Assembly (NCBI GenBank): GCA_946122785.1
Contig: CAMGYJ010000011.1
Location: 16,058,001 to 16,122,000, forward strand
DNA: 64,000 bases
Reading direction: 5' to 3'
Source: Linum tenue
Taxonomy: Eukaryota; Streptophyta; Magnoliopsida; Malpighiales; Linaceae
Under the pieces are notes generated by a model, which was given only the letters and a program-made list of their open reading frames with translations, was not told the DNA's origin and made no database searches. The translations under genes and the position numbers were made by a program. This document shows, in pieces, positions 1 to 12,121 of this stretch; within the stretch, counting starts at the first letter, position 1, and each line of letters begins with the position of its first letter.

Positions 1-426
1 TGAAATTGACTGTAATGCCTAGTTCCTTTCTCACTTGGAAAAATGACTTGTTTCTCTTCATCTTTCCTGTCATGTGGATTTTAACTTGTCAGTTTCATTG
101 TTAATTTCAGTTGGTATTAACTGTTCTGGCAATGGACATATTCTTGTATGGAATGGCTTATCAGGATTTGACAGTGCAGTTGCAACTTGCAAGGGAGGCA
201 AGGATATTGGATAAGTGCAATGATTGAAACCTGAATTTTCAATTTCTCTTGATATAATCATTAGGTTGTTGTTCAATTTCGTTATAATCAAATCAAATCA
301 ATTGGATGTGGATATTGGATATGTGCAACCAATGATTGTTGTCTTTTCTGGACTTTTAAAAAAATATATTTCTGGTAATAGATCTGGCCTTTTCATGGTT
401 TAATTATATATGTTGCTACTTTTCAG
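1..426. other. AT-rich sequence with one unassigned exon-like stretch
   Basis: No gene is assigned here. On the plus strand, positions 110 to about 227 follow an acceptor-like TTTCAG and stay open for 39 codons (starting LVLTVLAMD, stop TGA at about 227). This could be an earlier exon of the SCC3-like pseudogene that follows, but I do not recognise it as part of that protein. The rest is AT-rich and looks intronic or intergenic. Confidence 0.3.
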
Positions 427-1185
<759 letters not shown>

Positions 1186-2322
1186 TTTATTGAGGGTCTT
1201 CTCTTCAATATTTATCCGCTGGCTTTTATACCTGACTCTCTCATTTTACCTCTTTGTCAGCCTGAGTTCTTCAAAATCATGAAGTCTGCCACTGTTAAGA
1301 AGAGCACTTGAGATTTGGATTGATGTAAGAGTGCCCCGAGCTCATCGAATTCATTTACGACATCATGAAACTAGCCAAGAAACATAGTGACGCTGGGGAG
1401 GCAGAGATTTTCAGACATGGAGGTTAGTTTCTATCTTGTTACATTAAATGTCAAACTATCAAGAATTATCAAAAGGGGTAACTGCTGTCATTCGTAGAAA
1501 TTTAATATATGAACTGAGAATTTCTCTTGTAACGTTAGGAAGTTGGTTTGTTAAGGACGAAGGAGAGGCATTCTTCTTCACATTTTGGCATTCCACGTAT
1601 CCTTTGTGTTAGTCGTCAAGCTTGCTTATTTTGGGAATGCTAGTCTTGGTTGTGGGTCAAAATGCAAGTTGCTCGGTCTCATTGTAGTGTAATCTGGACA
1701 GACCTATCATTGATTGAAACCTGTGCCAAAGTTGAAGTTATAGTTCCTAAATGTTGTGTTTTCCCGGTCTGTTGTGGCTATCAAGCCTGCATAGCGTCAC
1801 TATGGTTCCTTCTGGGGACTCTCTTGTACTACTTTCAAAATTGTTTCTCTGCCCCTTAAGAAAAGTTTTGTTTAATTGACTAGCTGTTTGTTTAATTGTT
1901 CTTTTGATATCATAAGACCTCATCAGCTTAATAATCCTAGCTTGTGAAAGTATTTTGTACACACCGTTGTTTCTTAGTACTTGCATTCTGTTTCCGTGGT
2001 TATTATCTCTGATTTGCTTCGTGTTTCCTTGCAGTGCGGGATTCTTTTGTTTGGTGAGATGCAGTGCTAGATTCTGGTATGCTGTAAGAGGGGCTGGTGG
2101 TTTTGCAAGAAGGACGACAAAGAGGTTTTGAACTTTCACAAGGAACATTAGTTCATATACATGAGAATGTTAAACTTTAGAATGTTCAAGGGATTTTTGG
2201 TTGAGGATTGATGATTTTATTAATATGAAGGCTTTCCAAAACTAGATTTGTGTGATTTTGTTGGTTAATTTTTGCTCAAATTACTATTGATTTAGTTCTA
2301 GTTGATTGGACTAGGTCACAGG
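1186..2322. other. Noncoding stretch, nothing recognised
   Basis: This stretch contains only short chance open frames and AT-rich sequence. One segment near 1332-1420 reads CPELIEFIYDIMKLAKK in one plus frame and looks protein-like, but I could not assign it. It could be a further exon of the decayed gene upstream. Confidence 0.35.
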
Positions 2323-2634
2323 TACTACTTGGAAAAGCAAGCATTTTAGTGACACATGTATTTAATTTAGCGACGGTTTTGAACGTAGCTAATCCCTGAA
2401 ACAACCTTTCGAGTGATACATATAGTGACAGTCATTTTTAAATTAGTAACGGTCGTGACCGTCGTTAAAATTTACCGACGGTTGATACGACGGTCGTCCA
2501 CATGCGTCGCAAACTAATTTAAGGACTGCTGGGTCAATGACAGTCGCCTGTCCGTCGTTAAAGTTTTTTGCAACGGTTTCGACCGTCGTTAAATGGCAAG
2601 AAAACCGTCGCTAACGAGCTGCTTTCTTGTAGTG
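2323..2634. mobile_element. Short non-autonomous CACTA-like element (relic)
   Basis: The right end reads TTTCTTGTAGTG at 2623-2634, the reverse complement of the classic CACTA terminus CACTACAAGAAA. The left end at 2323 reads TACTACTTGGAAAAGC and is a degenerate version of it. The interior carries several copies of GACGGT/ACCGTC-type motifs such as CGACGGTT and GACCGTCGTTAAA, as expected of CACTA subterminal repeats. No coding sequence is present. No convincing 3-bp target duplication is visible, so the left boundary is tentative. Confidence 0.5.
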
Positions 2635-2836
2635 TCTCTTGTCCACTATGCACGAAATCACACACAAATCCTATATTTTCATGTAAATTTACACATTATT
2701 CACACATGTTCATTTATATTCAACGTACATAAACTATTTTTCAAGTAATGTGATCAATCTCATCTCACAATCAAACATATTTTCACACTTTTTTTATACA
2801 AAAGTTAATCATATATTGATTCAAACGAATAGATAC

Positions 2837-4449
2837 TTACACCCTGGAACTCAGCCAGGTGCGAAAATCAAAGAAACGACTCGTAGTCGGGTACAAAAAG
2901 AGGGCTTTTCTAGCCACGGAATGGGCTATCCTATTACTACGGCGATCTACAAATCGAACACTAAACCCCGAATGGATGACAAAATAATGGATGATTTCTT
3001 CAAGAACAACACTCATCCGGTTGTCTCTAGTATCCGCCTGATTGATTTTATCAATGATCACTTTGGCATCTCCTTCAAATCTTATGTTCGTTAAGCCATA
3101 CTTCAGACACCAGATAATAGCCTCACTGAGAACAAGCAGCTCTACCACCATAGGGACATCAATAAACTAAAACAGAATCCCCTTGGCCCTAAGGATACCC
3201 CCAGCCGGGCTCATAAGAACAATCCCCCCGGTTGAGTGAGACCTACTCATGATCGCCCCATCCCAATTACAAACAACCCTAGTATCCCCCACCAAAACCA
3301 GAGATGGTAGTACAGGGAGAGTGGGTTGAGGAGACCGGTCCACTGGCAACCTAACCCATTCCTCAAGTTGTTGATTAAACTGGCGCAGTAAATCAGGATC
3401 ACAGACTGTTTGCCTTCAAAGACAACCCAGTTACGAGACCGCCAAATCCTCTAGAGGACAGCAACGACCTCCATGAACAGCGTCGGTTGATGTACTAAAG
3501 CCAACAGCCTCTTAATAAATAATGGGAAGGTACTACGTGGAAACCCCTCGCCCAGATACTCCAGCCTTGAATAATCCCAAAGGGCCCGCGCCACCGGGCA
3601 ATAGAGAAACAGATATTCTAGAGTCTCAAGACTATCCCAGCAAACGGGACATTGAGGATGCACAGGGACTTTCCGATCAGTAAGGGCTTCAGTAGTAGGT
3701 AAAATTCGATTAAGTATCTGCCTGACAAAAAATTTCAGCTTAGGTGGAATATCAGCCTCCTAGAGACGAATCCAACTGGACTTACCCATCTGACTTGCTG
3801 TAGACCGCCAACGACCTCTCCTCCTATCAAGCGAGACTGCCAAGTGGTAAGCTGACTTAACAAAAAAGATCCCGTCTGGTGTGTCATGCCAAATCAACCT
3901 ATCCTCCACATTCTACCGCATAAGAGGAATAACTTTGATCATACGGCAGGTAGGCGGGTCAAACCACTGGCTAAGTTTATGGTCACACCACCGCTCTTCT
4001 CCAGGACAAATGACCTCAACCACTGGTCGGTCACCCCCATCTGGAAGGACCTGAGGATTGTACCTAGGGGGGTCAAGCTGGAGTCGAGGTATCCAGTTGG
4101 AATGCAGCAGAGAAGCTGACCGGCCATTACCAATACGCCATCTCAACCCCATCTCCAGTAAGTCACGACCGAACAGGATGCTCTGCCAACCCCACGAGGG
4201 GCGAGAGGGAGCAGTCGCTTTTAGGAAAGTCTCATTCGGGAAGTACTTCCCTTTGTAAACCTAGGCAAGAAGAGACTGAGGTTCCGTAAGGATACGCCAA
4301 CCAATTTGGGCTAACAGGGCTAGATTAAAATGTTCGAACCGGCGAAAGCCCAGTCCCCCATCATGCTTATTCCTGCACATATTATGCCAGGACATCCATC
4401 AAATTTTGGACTGACCCTCATCAGCACCCCACCAGAATAGGGCCACATG
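2837..4449 (-). pseudogene. LINE A ORF2 C-terminal part (zinc ribbon, RNase H)
   Basis: The frames on the minus strand carry the C-terminal third of a LINE ORF2. The piece at 2837-3151 has the RNase H core with EAIIWCLKYG, RFEGDAKVIIDKIN and RRSNRIAHSVARKAL, colinear with LINE B. The piece at 3451-3663 contains CPVCWDSLETLEYLFLYCPV, the plant LINE zinc-binding motif. The piece at 3913-4152 matches the stretch with LRWRIGNGR. Frames change between the pieces and stops interrupt them. It is a remnant and not a functional gene. Confidence 0.82.
4445..4449. repeat. Target-site duplication ACATG (left)
   Basis: ACATG at 4445-4449 directly precedes the LTR start TGATGACTCG and is repeated at 8506-8510 directly after the LTR end AGTCA. 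The LINE reading is interrupted exactly here, which confirms the insertion. Confidence 0.9.
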
Positions 4450-5521
4450 TGATGACTCGATATTTGCACATGTTTTCCCCTTTGTTTCTTGATCATTTAA
4501 GCTTTCATTATCGCTTCTTTGGCCTATTTTATGCTAGGTTGTGTTCCTTTGTCACATTTCAGGTCCTAGCACATAAAGTGAAGCGTAGGCGCAAGTTTCA
4601 AGTCAATCGGAGATCAATTGGCGACTCGGGGGAAGAAACTCGAGTATGAATGGAAGAAGATGTATTTATACCTAAGTTTTTGACCATGTAATCTTGTCAT
4701 GAGAAGAAATAAGAAGAGACTACGAGCGTCTGGGATCAAACGGCACCTGATTTGGAGTCCGAACGAGGGAGAAACGAAGAATCAAAGATAGGGGAAAATT
4801 GGTTTCGGGCTTCTCTGAGAAACAGAAGGGGGCCCTATCTTGACGCTAAAATCCCCGGTAGGAGATTTTTGGCCTTGACAGGGGATTTTCCCCTGTCTCC
4901 AGAGGTTGCGTTTTCAAAAATCCCCGGTCGTGAACCAAAAATCCTCGGTCGTGAACCAAAATACCCGACAGGGGTTCTGACCGGGGATCGCGAACATAGG
5001 CTATTAAAAGCCTGTTTTGTGCGTTTTTACAGGGGAGAGCTGGGTTTTGGATCCCAAACACCCAAGGGACGAACCAAAGAGAGAGAGGGCAATTTGAGGG
5101 TATTCTTGAAGTGGAATTGGAGGATTTCTTCGCCTTGGAAGCTCGAGGAACAAGCCCAGACTTGAAGACTGATCATCTGAAGATTCTTATTGTAGTCTCT
5201 CTCTTCTCTATGGAGTAACTTTCCTTCACTTAGGTTTTGAGGAACCCTAGCTATGTTTATTTGATTGGATGATTGTATAAGTACTCCTACTTGATAATCT
5301 TGAGTTCATATTCAATCTATGAATGTTTTCATGATTCAATTCTGCTTTAGTCGAGATTATTGATTCTGCTTTGATCCTATGAGAGCGAATGCCTGATTAG
5401 CTCATTAGAGCACCATAGATTGATAGTAGTGGATCGATTGCTTTAGTCGAGGGTTGATTCACTGCTTTGTATCGATTGAGAACCTCTTTCGATAGAGGGA
5501 GTCTAGTTCATAACGCCTTGA
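4450..5521 (+). repeat. 5' LTR, 3'-truncated
   Basis: This copy aligns to the 3' LTR at 7011-8505 from its first base up to AACGCCTTGA and then leaves it. It contains two copies of a 21-bp unit carrying CCCGGTCGTGAAC (4915-4956), the second with a base change, against three copies in the 3' LTR. The last third of the LTR and the primer site were lost in the deletion. Confidence 0.88.
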
Positions 5522-5854
5522 GAACCTCAACTTCAAGGAGGTTTTAGGAGCCATCGTCCGGCTCACGACGTGAAAGAAGCGCTTGTTGGGAGGCAACCCA
5601 ACTAGTCGGTTTGCATTTTTTTTTATTTTTCTCCTCGGTTGAGTCAGTTTTTTTATTTGATTTTAGAGTCAATAACTCAACCTTTGTGAGATTTTGTGTG
5701 GTGTTTGTGTTTCTACTACTCTCTCCTCTTGGAATGCACCGACTGCCTCGTCCACCGTCATTCACCCTTGATCTGGTAAATTCGTTCTACCCTCCTTATC
5801 TTTCCTCCATTGAGGACAATGTCGTGCTTAAGTGTGGGGGGATTTTCTATTATG

Positions 5855-5974
5855 TATGCGGGTGAATGTTTGGCTGTTTGTGTGCTTGGAGCCTAGTCCA
5901 CTTTCCAAATTTTTTATGCGGGTGAATGTTTGGCTGTTTGTGTGCTTGGAGCCTAGTCCACTGTCCAAATTTTT
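5855..5974 (+). repeat. 60-bp tandem duplication
   Basis: Two adjacent copies start TATGCGGGTGAATGTTTGGC at 5855 and 5915 and differ at very few bases. It lies inside the LTR element just after the first purine tract, suggesting slippage during replication. Confidence 0.88.
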
Positions 5975-6993
5975 GAATTTGAGGGCTCCAAGTACGTGTT
6001 TGGGCTCTAAGTACGTGTTTCCATGCACATTGCCTGCTCAGTATGCTTTGAATTGACAGTCTCTATAGTAATGTGCAACCTAGGGAGGTAGTATAGCACT
6101 ATGGAGGATGTTGAAGTATAAGATTTTTCCTATCTAGCTCTCTGCTGTGCCAGTTGATTTTGTGAATTAGTGGAGCTAAGACCGTTGAATTCATGTGGTA
6201 ATGGTGACTCTGTTTGGATTGTGTTGTGGACTCGTGTATCGAACAGGGTGCTCATGTGGAAAATGGAAAGTAGTTGGTCCTCCATGTCGAAATCATCAAA
6301 ATCCTAAACATGGGGTAAGCCCAACGTGTGTGGCACCGTTTATTGCACAAAATCGGGTTTTGGAGGATATTTTAGTGATCCTTAGTGGGATATTCCTACA
6401 AGGTGAAGCTAAGTTGTCTCTAGTACAAGTAAAACTTCCACCCGTTGAACGGTTTGCCTACTCGAGGATGTGTTTTTAAGGGCACAGATAGAGCTTCCGA
6501 CCCCCCTTAATTTCATTGACCCTCCACACGAGTTGAGGAAAAGGAGTTAAAAGAAGTACCTTGGCGAGCGCCAGGTGTGCAGAAATTGCTCTTGCTCGAC
6601 TAATAAGGGTCGACCGTGCGAAAGACTGCAGTTGGAACTCCCGCCAAGTGAATGAAAAAAAAAGAGAAAAAGAAATAAAATGAAAGTGAAAAATGGGTTC
6701 CAACGGTGAAATGAAGTGAAAGGGCACCCTGGTAAAACGAGTCGTTGGTTGTGAATTGTATGATTCCCTTTACCCATGAACTGACTGTCTTACTTCCACT
6801 GCTTCTCATGATCCTGGCTTGAGTCTAGTACTCGCATTGAGAGAGATAGGGAACGTCTTAAAAGACCAGTTGACCTCGTAAGCTGCTATATGATATAGAA
6901 AATCCTCTACCGACGATCGGGGTTGTTTGTTGCTATAGAGGTCTGGAGAGCTGCATTGGTTTGAGTTAGGTTTGCTTGGGGACAAGCAAACGG

Positions 6994-7010
6994 TTAAGTG
7001 TGGGGGGATT
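6994..7010 (+). promoter_or_regulatory. Polypurine tract
   Basis: The sequence TTAAGTGTGGGGGGATT immediately precedes the 3' LTR start TGATGACTCG. This is the usual place for the primer of plus-strand DNA synthesis. A near copy at about 5829 is not followed by an LTR. Confidence 0.75.
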
Positions 7011-8505
7011 TGATGACTCGATATTTGCATATGTTTTCCCCTTTGTTTCTTGATCACTTAAGCTTGAATTATCGCTTCTTTGGCCTATTTTAGGCTAGGG
7101 TGTGTTCCTTTGTCACATTTCAGGTCCTAGCACATAAAGTGAAGCGTAGGCGCAAGTTTCAAGTCAATCGGAGATCAATTTGCGACTCGGGGGAAGAAAC
7201 TCGGGTATGACTTGAAGAAGATGGATTACTACCTCAGTTTGTGATCATATAATCATGAAATCTTGTCATGAGAAGAAAGAGGACGAGACTACGAGCGTCT
7301 GGGATCAAACGACACCTGATTTGGAGTCCGAACGAGGGAGAAACGAAGAATCAAAGATAGGGGAAAATTGGTTTCGGGCTTCTTTGAGAAACAGAAGGGG
7401 GCCCAATCGTGACGCTAAATCCCCGTAGGGGATTTTTGGCCTTGACAGGGGATTTTCCCCTGTCTCCAGAGGTTGCATTTTCAAAAATCCCCGGTCGTGA
7501 ACCAAAAATCCCCGGTCGTGAACCAAAAATCCCCGGTCGTGAACCAAAATACCCGACAGGGGATTCTGACCGGGGATCGCGAACATAGGCTGTTAAAAGC
7601 CTGTTTTGTGCGTTTTTGCAGGGGAGAGCTGGGTTTTGGATCCCAAACACCCAAGGGACGAACCAAAGAGAGAGAGAGGGCGATTTGAGGGCATTCTTGG
7701 AGTGAAATTGGAGGATTTCTTCGCCTTGGGATCTCGAGGAACAAGCCTGAACTTGAAGACTGATCATCTGAAGATTCTTAATGCAGTCTCTCTCTTCTCT
7801 ATGGAGTAACTTCCTTTCACTTAGGTTTTGAGGAACCCTAGCTATGTTTGTTTGATTGGATTATTGTATGAGTACTCCTACTTGATAATCTTGAGTTCAT
7901 ATTCAATCTATGCATGTTTTCAGGATTCAATTTTGCTTTAGTCGAGATTATTGATTCTGCTTTGATCCTATGAGAGCGAATACCTGATTAGGTCAATAGA
8001 GCACCATAGATTGATAGTAGTGGATCGATTGCTTTATTCGAGGGTTGATTCACTGCTTTGTATCGATTGAGAACCTCTTTCGATAGAGGGAGTCTAGTTC
8101 AGAACGCCTTGATCGGTTGTTCTAGAGAAGGATACGTCCCTGTAGGCAATTGACTCAAGAGGGCCTTGTTCCTTTAGTCGAGACTCAAGGTCTAGTCAAG
8201 GATTCTCCGCATTGTGAATGAAAGTGAAACAGGTTAGAGATCATCAATCGTTAATCTGGCTAGTGGCTAGGGGGAATCATACCTAAGTGAGTTCCCAACC
8301 TGTAATTAGATTAACTTTAACTGTAGTTTGCTAGAGTTGTTTTAGTTGTTCTATCTTAATCTGGTTTGCTAGATAATGAACTGAAGCTGAGTAATAGTAA
8401 CTCTAGAGACCCGTGGATTCGATATTTATTACTTGAGCCACTATACTGCAGTCCCTTTCATTGGTTACACTTGGCCATTGTTAGGAGTTGTGTCGTAGCG
8501 AGTCA
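7011..8505 (+). repeat. 3' LTR, complete
   Basis: The LTR is 1495 bp long and runs from TGATGACTCG to AGCGAGTCA, with TG and CA termini. It contains three perfect 21-bp units with CCCGGTCGTGAAC (7482-7544) and a dyad GACAGGGGATTTTCCCCTGT just upstream. Its end matches the solo LTR at 34619, read on the other strand. Confidence 0.9.
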
Positions 8506-8621
8506 ACATGCTTATCCAGAAGCCGACATAGGGATAGATGTAGCTTGAAACAGGACATCACATGCACCGGCAAAGCCATAGCAATGGACTTGATTAAAGT
8601 TTCCTTAGCCGCCCAAGATAG
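8506..8621 (-). pseudogene. LINE A, resumed segment after the LTR element
   Basis: After the second ACATG copy, the minus strand reads LLSWAAKETLIKSIAMALPV and then HVMSCFKLHLSLCRLLDKHV, which matches LINE B ORF2 around LSWAAKEVLIKSIALALPL. The LINE similarity stops near 8621, where the copy is 5'-truncated. Confidence 0.85.
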
Positions 8622-9795
8622 CAATGGCTTAGGGACTAAAGAGAGAGGGGGAGTACTACCCTTTCCGATGCTCATACGGTTGGGGTTACGGGGAAAATGA
8701 GTCCAAAAAGGACTCTTCAGGATCAAAATAATATCCTCAATTATTTTTATTATCTTCAATTTTTTCAATGGTGTAGGTTTCTGGGTTTTTATCTCTCCAA
8801 CGGCCAAGGCACAAGCAGGTTGTCGTCCGATGACCCGACGACCGTCAATGCACGAGATTTTCCCCGGAGACAGCCAATCTATTGTCTTGTCAACACTTCC
8901 GGAATCGGGGTTAGGTTTCTTTTTCCTGCAGGGAGACACTGGGCAGGAGTAGGGTCCATATAGGACGGAGACAGAGAATCGTCCCCACAAACACTAGCCC
9001 AAGGAACAAACCTTCTTACTCCCAACGTGACGTGAGCATGATAATAGCCAGTCACTCGCCTTACGAAGCTGATTGATTTTACAAATCTCACCGCAGCTCA
9101 CGAGCCTGGTTGAGAAACGTCTGAAATAGGTGGATCTTCCCTATCACGATGTCGCGTCTCATTTTGATTAACAAGGCAAGCGGCGAGAATTGCAGATAAC
9201 GCGGCAAGCAGACCACGTCCGATCAAGGAGCAGCGGTCGATGAGAGAGGTGAGAGCTCCTCTTTTTTTTTCAGTCAACACATAATTTTAGTCAACATATC
9301 ATTTTAGTGCACGAAACTTCTATGCAATGCATGCACTGGAAACACGGCGAAGGTTTCAATTATACTTTCAGTACTTGAAATTTTAGTTTTTACTTGAGAT
9401 TACCAAATTTTTTATGTTAAGTTTTTTTTCTCTTTCGTCCTTGGTTTTTGTTCATCATTCTAGTTTAAAATTTTCGAACTTCAAACCCATGAATAAATTT
9501 TTATTTGTAGGGCGCATGTAAGAAAGTAGTTAAAATTCTATATATGAGTATCTTCTAACAATTCGAATTATCTTGAGACCTTTGACCTCCACAAGTCATA
9601 ATACTTTTTGAATACACTATCACATCTGATCCTAATGATAACTAACAATTTTAAAAGGAAGCAAACGTAGAGAGGAAATACGGCACTCAAAATTATTGGC
9701 CATTATCCTCTTGTTTGTTTCTTCTCTATCAAAATACTCACACACACACACAAAAAACTTACATCCCCAAAAGTCGTCCTAGCTAAAGTCAAAAT
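8622..9795. other. Unassigned block, GC-richer to about 9260
   Basis: Between LINE A and LINE C there is a block that is GC-richer up to about 9260 and AT-rich after that. Its minus frames are open for up to 169 codons but show no motif I recognise. It could be the remnant of another element or a captured gene piece. A short (AC)n run occurs near 9740. Confidence 0.35.
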
Positions 9796-9807
9796 ACTTC
9801 ATTATAT
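9796..9807. repeat. Target-site duplication ACTTCATTATAT (left)
   Basis: ACTTCATTATAT at 9796-9807 is repeated exactly at 12122-12133. The two copies flank LINE C, next to its poly(A) (T run on the plus strand) and its truncated 5' end. Confidence 0.88.
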
Positions 9808-12121
9808 ATATATATTTTTTTTTTTGCGAAAAGGGAGGCCAAGGCCAAGAAACAGAAGGTTACAGGGGGAAGCTAAGACAAAGGGTCCAGGTGCGTGACT
9901 ACACGCCGCTCAAAAGTGGTTCCTATATTGTCTTCCCAAAGAATGCGAGATAAGCCTGGAGGCGGGTTTGCAAGCTCATGCGTACCGTAGGGATAGACGA
10001 GACTGTGCTTCGAGAGCCAGTCCGCGACTCTATTCCCTTCTCGATACGTATGAGTGATGCTAACCAGCCAGTCATGGCTTAACTTCCTCCGGATTGCCGA
10101 AAGAAGGGTGGCATAGGGGTGCACCGGGTCATGTCTGCTGGAAATCAGTTGAATAGCCAAGCGGGAGTCAGACTCCACCTTCAAGTACCTGCAACCAGTG
10201 TTCCAAGCGAGGTCAAGGCCATAAGAAAAGGCCCAGAGCTCAGCAAGCGCTGCCGAAGCCGTTCCAATGTTCGCGACAAAACCGGAGACCCATTGACCAG
10301 AGGAGTCTCGAATAACACCACCTGCCCCAGCTGGGCCTGGATTCCCATTTGACACTCCATCAATATTGAGGGTTCTCCAACCTGCTTGGGGAGGTTTCCA
10401 TCCGATTAGAGCCGTCTCTCTAGCTGTCGCGCCCTTCCTTCCCCCTGGCAAGCGGGAGGGGGCCTCCCAGGCCTCGTGCCACAGCTTGCATCTCGCTGTT
10501 ATGGAGTGGGATAGCGACGAAGGCGAGAGGGCCGCACCAGCTCCTTTGAAAACATAGGTACATCTATTCTTCCAGAGGAGCCACGCCGCGGTGCTGAAGT
10601 AGGCTGCCCAGCACATTCCTGTATCCAAAGAGTCGCTGCAGAAGAGATTGTCCCGGAACCAAGTTGCTTGATTACTACTGAAAAAAGCATTCTGTCTTTG
10701 AGTGGGAACCTGCCGAGTCCAGAGGTACCGAGCCGGTGGACAATCGCGGAGGATGTGGAGGACTGTTTCCGGCTGTCCATCACACCTGCTGCAGCAAGGA
10801 TTGTCAGTCACCGAACGAGCATACCTGAGAGAATTGGTGGCGAGTTTTCCCTTAGTCGCCATCCACATGAAAGCTCTAATGCGCTCCTGAACCGGGAGAG
10901 TCCAAATAATCTTCCAAGTGCGCTCGTCTGGGTCGGGATGGTGGTCATTGAGCACCGAGTACGCCGATTTCACCGAGAAATTGCCATCAGATGTGGCCTT
11001 CCAAAAAATAGTATCCTCCTCATTCGAAAGCTTGTCCACCGCAACACTGATAATCCTGGCTGTGACATCGGTTGGAAGTAGGTCCTTGAACTTGTCCGTT
11101 ATCCACTCCCCATCACTGTTAACGAACTCAGCCACGGGGGCGTGCTCCATATCCGCCGGGATTGATCCTGTGACAACCTCCTTGAGCGGAACCTGCAAAA
11201 CCCAGATATCCAGCCAAAATTTAGTGTTCTTTCCATTCTTAATGTTCCAAGCGCAGCCTTTCCTGAGCAGACAAGCTGCTTTTGAAAAGCTATTCCAGGT
11301 GAAGGAACTTCCCTGAATGTGGCGGAGCATATCGAGGCCCTGTCTTTGCTTGCCATACTTCGATTGCATAAGTTGAGTCCACAGACTATCTTTTTCTTTG
11401 AGGAGTCTCCACCCACCCTTAGCTAGCATAGCCAAATTAGCTTGCCTCGTCGATCTCAAGCCTGCCCCTCCTTGTTGTTTGGGGCGGGTCATGTTTTCCC
11501 ATGCAATCGTATGCATTTTGCCTTTGTCATCTTCTTCATTCCAGATGAAGTCCCTGTTAATCTTGTCGATGCACTTACATACTGCACTAGGAATTAACTC
11601 AGTGTTCATACTGTAAGTAGGAATGGAAGAAGAAACAGATCTAGCAACAGTCAAACGAGCTGCAAAAGAAAGTTTCTTAGCCATCCAAGGGGCCAGGCTT
11701 TTCTTGATGCGGAGAATGAGGCCTTGGTATCTTGACTTGTACACCCGACCATGGATGCCCTCGATGCCTAGATACTTCCCCAGCGCTGGCTTCAGAGTCA
11801 TGCCCGCCACCCGACTCAGACGTTGAGCTTTGTGCCTATCAATATTGGGAGAGACATAAATAACTGATTTTGCAAAGTTCACTCGCTGCCCCGAACTGTA
11901 ACAGAAATCTTCCAAGCACAGCTTTATAGTCTGGATTTGTCTTGTCTCTGCCTCTGCAAAAAGAAGGAGATCGTCTGCAAAAAAGAGGTGGGTGAGTGAG
12001 GGTCCATCCTTAGATAGTCTAATCGGTTTCCATTTCCTGCAGTTCACAGCCTCGTCAATCTTATGGGAAAGGCGTTCCATACACAAAACGCCCTCATCAT
12101 CTACAAACGCCCTCATCATAA
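9808..12121 (-). mobile_element. LINE C (L1-type), 5'-truncated
   Basis: This minus-strand LINE ends in a T run at about 9816-9826 on the plus strand (its poly(A)) and is flanked by the 12-bp duplication ACTTCATTATAT. Only the part from just before the reverse transcriptase FADD motif to the end is present. Near the 5' end a 13-bp motif ACGCCCTCATCAT occurs twice (12088 and 12107), a microduplication of the kind seen at LINE 5' junctions. Its sequence differs clearly from LINEs A and B, so it belongs to another LINE family. Confidence 0.92.

Larger units (their letters stand above)
5522..7010 (+). other. Post-pol internal region of the LTR element (noncoding)
   Basis: The stretch starts with the remnant of the pol end and the conserved box AGAAGCGCTTGTTGGGAGGC (5576-5595), found after pol in Athila/Tat-type elements. 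It holds two copies of a purine tract with AAGTGTGGGGGGATT (near 5829 and 6996), a 60-bp tandem duplication, and otherwise no long open frame. The second purine tract abuts the 3' LTR and is the functional polypurine tract. Confidence 0.75.
4450..8505 (+). mobile_element. Internally deleted Ty3-gypsy-like LTR retroelement inserted in LINE A
   Basis: The element begins TGATGACTCGATATTTGC and ends with AGCGAGTCA, with a perfect 5-bp duplication ACATG on both sides. The 5' LTR is cut at about 5521 and joined directly to the region that normally lies after pol, recognisable by AGAAGCGCTTGTTGGGAGGC. The 3' LTR is complete at 7011-8505 and is preceded by a polypurine tract. All of the primer site, gag and pol is missing, so the copy depends on relatives for movement. 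The same LTR family occurs as a solo LTR at 34619-36046 and in the Athila-like element ending at 51485. Confidence 0.9.
2789..8621 (-). mobile_element. LINE A (L1-type), 5'-truncated, split by an LTR element
   Basis: This is the 3' part of a plant L1-type LINE on the minus strand. The 3' end is a short T run on the plus strand (2789-2795), followed by sequence closely matching the 3' end of LINE B at 21378. Translated pieces match LINE B ORF2: RNase H at 2837-3151, zinc-ribbon at about 3451-3663, and the connecting region up to 4449. The reading then stops at the LTR element and resumes at 8506 with KPLLSWAAKE, SCFKLHLSLCRLLDKHV and related residues in the same order. Homology ends near 8621, so the copy lacks the endonuclease and the reverse transcriptase core. 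Many stops and frameshifts mark it as dead. Confidence 0.85.

Noticed and set aside
2340..2610. Regularly spaced GACGGT motifs as a CRISPR-like or tandem array
   Set aside because: Spacing is irregular, motifs occur on both strands and a CACTA end follows; subterminal repeats explain them.
8640..9260. LINE 5' region continuing LINE A
   Set aside because: The translated sequence does not align with the corresponding part of LINE B, so LINE A ends near 8621.
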